DNA of 64,000 bases, taken from Roseivirga sp. E12 (GTDB taxonomy: Bacteria; Bacteroidota; Bacteroidia; Cytophagales; Cyclobacteriaceae). Each line of letters opens with the position of its first letter. The stretch's first letter is position 1. The notes below the pieces were generated by a model that saw nothing but the letters and a program-made list of their open reading frames with translations, was not told the origin of the DNA and did not search any database. The stretch is taken from positions 1 to 64,000 of the forward strand of contig NZ_JAGFMD010000012.1 in the NCBI RefSeq assembly GCF_017592825.1. Reading direction: 5' to 3'. A program made the translations under genes and the position numbers. Below, piece after piece: positions 62,398 to 64,000 of the stretch.

Positions 62398-64000
62398 TTT
62401 TCTGACTTTTTAAGATGAAACTTTAACTGTGTCTCTTTGTAGACCGCATAGAGCACTGGCACCACGAAAAGGGTGATCAAAGCGATCAGCATACCTCCGA
62501 ATGAAGGGATCGCCATTGGTATCATTACATCCGATCCGCGGCCGGTTGAAGTGAGTATCGGGAGCAGCGCTAATAGCGTAGTAGCAGTTGTCATTAGACA
62601 AGGTCGTACCCTTCGCATTCCAGCTTCTATCACCAATTTTTTAATCTCTGATTTGTCCAACCCTTCCTTCTTATCAAATGACTGATTTAGATAAGTCGCC
62701 ATCAGCACACCATCATCTGTAGCGATACCGAAGAGGGCTATAAACCCTACCCAAACCGCTACGCTCAGATTTACTGGGGCAATTTGAAATAGACCCCTCA
62801 TATCAGTGCCGAAAAGAGAAAAGTCCATAAAACCACCACGACTATATAACCAGAGCATGAGAAAACCACCGCCAAAGGCAACTGCCACACTGCTAAATAC
62901 CATCAAGGAAACGGCCATGGACTTAAACTGGAAGTACAAAATGAGCAGTATGATGACGAGCACTAATGGGATAACAAGACCCAGCCTTTTCTCTGCCCTC
63001 ACTTGATTTTGATAGTTACCTGCAAACTCATAAGAGACGCCCGCTGGCAAAGTCAACTGTCCCTCAGCAATACGCTGATCAATCAATCTCTTGGCATCTT
63101 CAACAACCGAAGTCTCTGAGAAACCAACGAGCTTATCGAAGATGACATAACCGACAAGGAAGGTGTCTTCGCTCTTGATCATTTGTGGTCCTTGTTGGTA
63201 CTTAATCTCCGCGAGATCTCCCAAAGGAATGTTTTGACCAGAAGCAACAGGAATAAGTATGTCTTTCAAGGACTCGGGATCGTCTCTTAATTCGCGCGGG
63301 TAGCGTACTCGAATACTGTATCGCTCACGCCCTTCAACAGTCTTCGATAATTCCATACCGCCAACACCTACTTGGATATATTCCTGAACCTTGGAAACAC
63401 TCACACCATATCTTGCCAAGGCTTCACGGTTTAACTCGATAAGCAGGTAAGGCTTCCCTACAATTCGTTCGGCAAACACAGACTCTCTTTTTACCGAAGG
63501 CAACTCTTTAAGGATCGCTTCGAACTTGAGCCCAACGGATTCGATAGTCGCCAAATCCGGCCCCTTGACTTTAATACCCATAGGTGCTCTCATCCCCGTT
63601 TGCAGCATGACTAGCCTGGTTTCTATAGGCTGAAGCTTTGGAGCCGAAGTGACACCCGGCAACTTTGTCACTCTGACAATTTCATTCCAGATATCATCAG
63701 GCGACTTAATTTCATCTCGCCATTGCCTGAAGTAAGCGCCTCTTTTATCCAAGATTAAGTTGCCCGACTCATCTCTTAGGTACTCGCCATTCTCTTTTTT
63801 GAATCTTAATCGCTTTCCGTTCTGATCGGTGATATACTCACTCTTATAATTAATCAGATTCTCATACATGGAAATTGGTGCTGGGTCCAAGGCACTTTCG
63901 GTACGACCGAACTTGCCAACGACAGATTCAATTTCTGGAATGGCGGTCACAGCCATATCTAATAGTCGCAGTGTCTCTTTGTTTTGATCAACGCCAGCAT
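62394..64000 (-). CDS. cusA: CusA/CzcA-type heavy-metal RND pump, C-terminal part, runs off the window
   Basis: The frame is open to the right edge (14 more codons beyond the ATG at 63956), so only about 535 C-terminal residues are seen of the roughly 1000-plus expected; the ATG at 63956 is internal. The visible part has the second porter half (TAIPEIESVVGKFGRTESALDPAP in parts, MGIKVKGPDL, RYGVSVSKVQEYIQVGVGG) and six membrane helices (LVIPLVLVIILLILYFQF, FIALFGIATDDGVLMATYL, PILTSTGRGSDVMIPMAIP). It forms the inner-membrane pump that with CusB and CusC expels Cu/Ag (family knowledge). Confidence 0.93.
   Translation of the reverse strand, partial: AGVDQNKETLRLLDMAVTAIPEIESVVGKFGRTESALDPAPISMYENLINYKSEYITDQNGKRLRFKKENGEYLRDESGNLILDKRGAYFRQWRDEIKSPDDIWNEIVRVTKLPGVTSAPKLQPIETRLVMLQTGMRAPMGIKVKGPDLATIESVGLKFEAILKELPSVKRESVFAERIVGKPYLLIELNREALARYGVSVSKVQEYIQVGVGGMELSKTVEGRERYSIRVRYPRELRDDPESLKDILIPVASGQNIPLGDLAEIKYQQGPQMIKSEDTFLVGYVIFDKLVGFSETSVVEDAKRLIDQRIAEGQLTLPAGVSYEFAGNYQNQVRAEKRLGLVIPLVLVIILLILYFQFKSMAVSLMVFSSVAVAFGGGFLMLWLYSRGGFMDFSLFGTDMRGLFQIAPVNLSVAVWVGFIALFGIATDDGVLMATYLNQSFDKKEGLDKSEIKKLVIEAGMRRVRPCLMTTATTLLALLPILTSTGRGSDVMIPMAIPSFGGMLIALITLFVVPVLYAVYKETQLKFHLKKSEN

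Overview
The window comes from a member of the Bacteroidota, most likely a marine Cytophagales related to Roseivirga or Fulvivirga (genus is inference). Support comes from SusC/SusD outer-membrane pairs, families largely confined to this phylum (DUF4924, DUF5916, DUF6660, DUF3347), weak Shine-Dalgarno signals, and many promoters of the Bacteroidota type (TTG, about 19 bp, TAnnTTTG). Two tRNA-Leu genes carry exact copies of that promoter. No rRNA, CRISPR array, prophage or plasmid genes were seen. The last gene (CusA-like) runs off the right edge.

Layout. 1-6.4 kb: a leftward block of rel/spoT, fur, a STAS protein, purA and an orphan SusD. 6.4-9.9 kb: rightward tRNA-Leu(UAG), tig, clpP, clpX. 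10-16.6 kb: a leftward, tightly packed run of hldD, two exported unknowns, an SGNH-like hydrolase, a 49-residue DUF5989 protein, a carbamoyltransferase and SxtJ, probably acting on a surface glycan or similar product. 16.7-24.7 kb: susC, susD and a large FG-GAP/ASPIC lipoprotein. 25-30.2 kb: lepA, folD, queE and an OmpA-family protein. 30.2-38.1 kb: mixed metabolic genes, including an acyl-carrier-protein phosphodiesterase with no ordinary start codon, and crcB. 38.2-43.4 kb: a leftward four-gene locus with a large outer-membrane barrel, a PapD-like chaperone and two paralogous pilin-like secreted proteins. This looks like a chaperone-usher-type surface-fibre system unlike the fimbriae usual in this phylum, and is the best candidate for a new system. 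43.7-47.9 kb: tRNA-Leu(GAG), a LiaF-like protein, gamma-glutamyltransferase and an amidohydrolase. 47.9-53.5 kb: a PadR regulator with two putative operators in front of two FtsX-type permeases. 53.6-54.4 kb: a REP-associated tyrosine transposase (RAYT) set among palindromic repeats, with a further copy 7 kb away. 54.4-64 kb: a GNAT enzyme, then a heavy-metal (probably copper/silver) efflux region: TonB receptor, DUF6660, DUF3347 lipoprotein, CusB with a fused DUF3347 domain, CusC, a lipoprotein resembling acetolactate decarboxylase, and CusA.

All function calls are from reading the translations by eye. No database search was run. Start codons were moved from the longest open frame where signal peptides, neighbours or family shape argued for it, and each case is stated.
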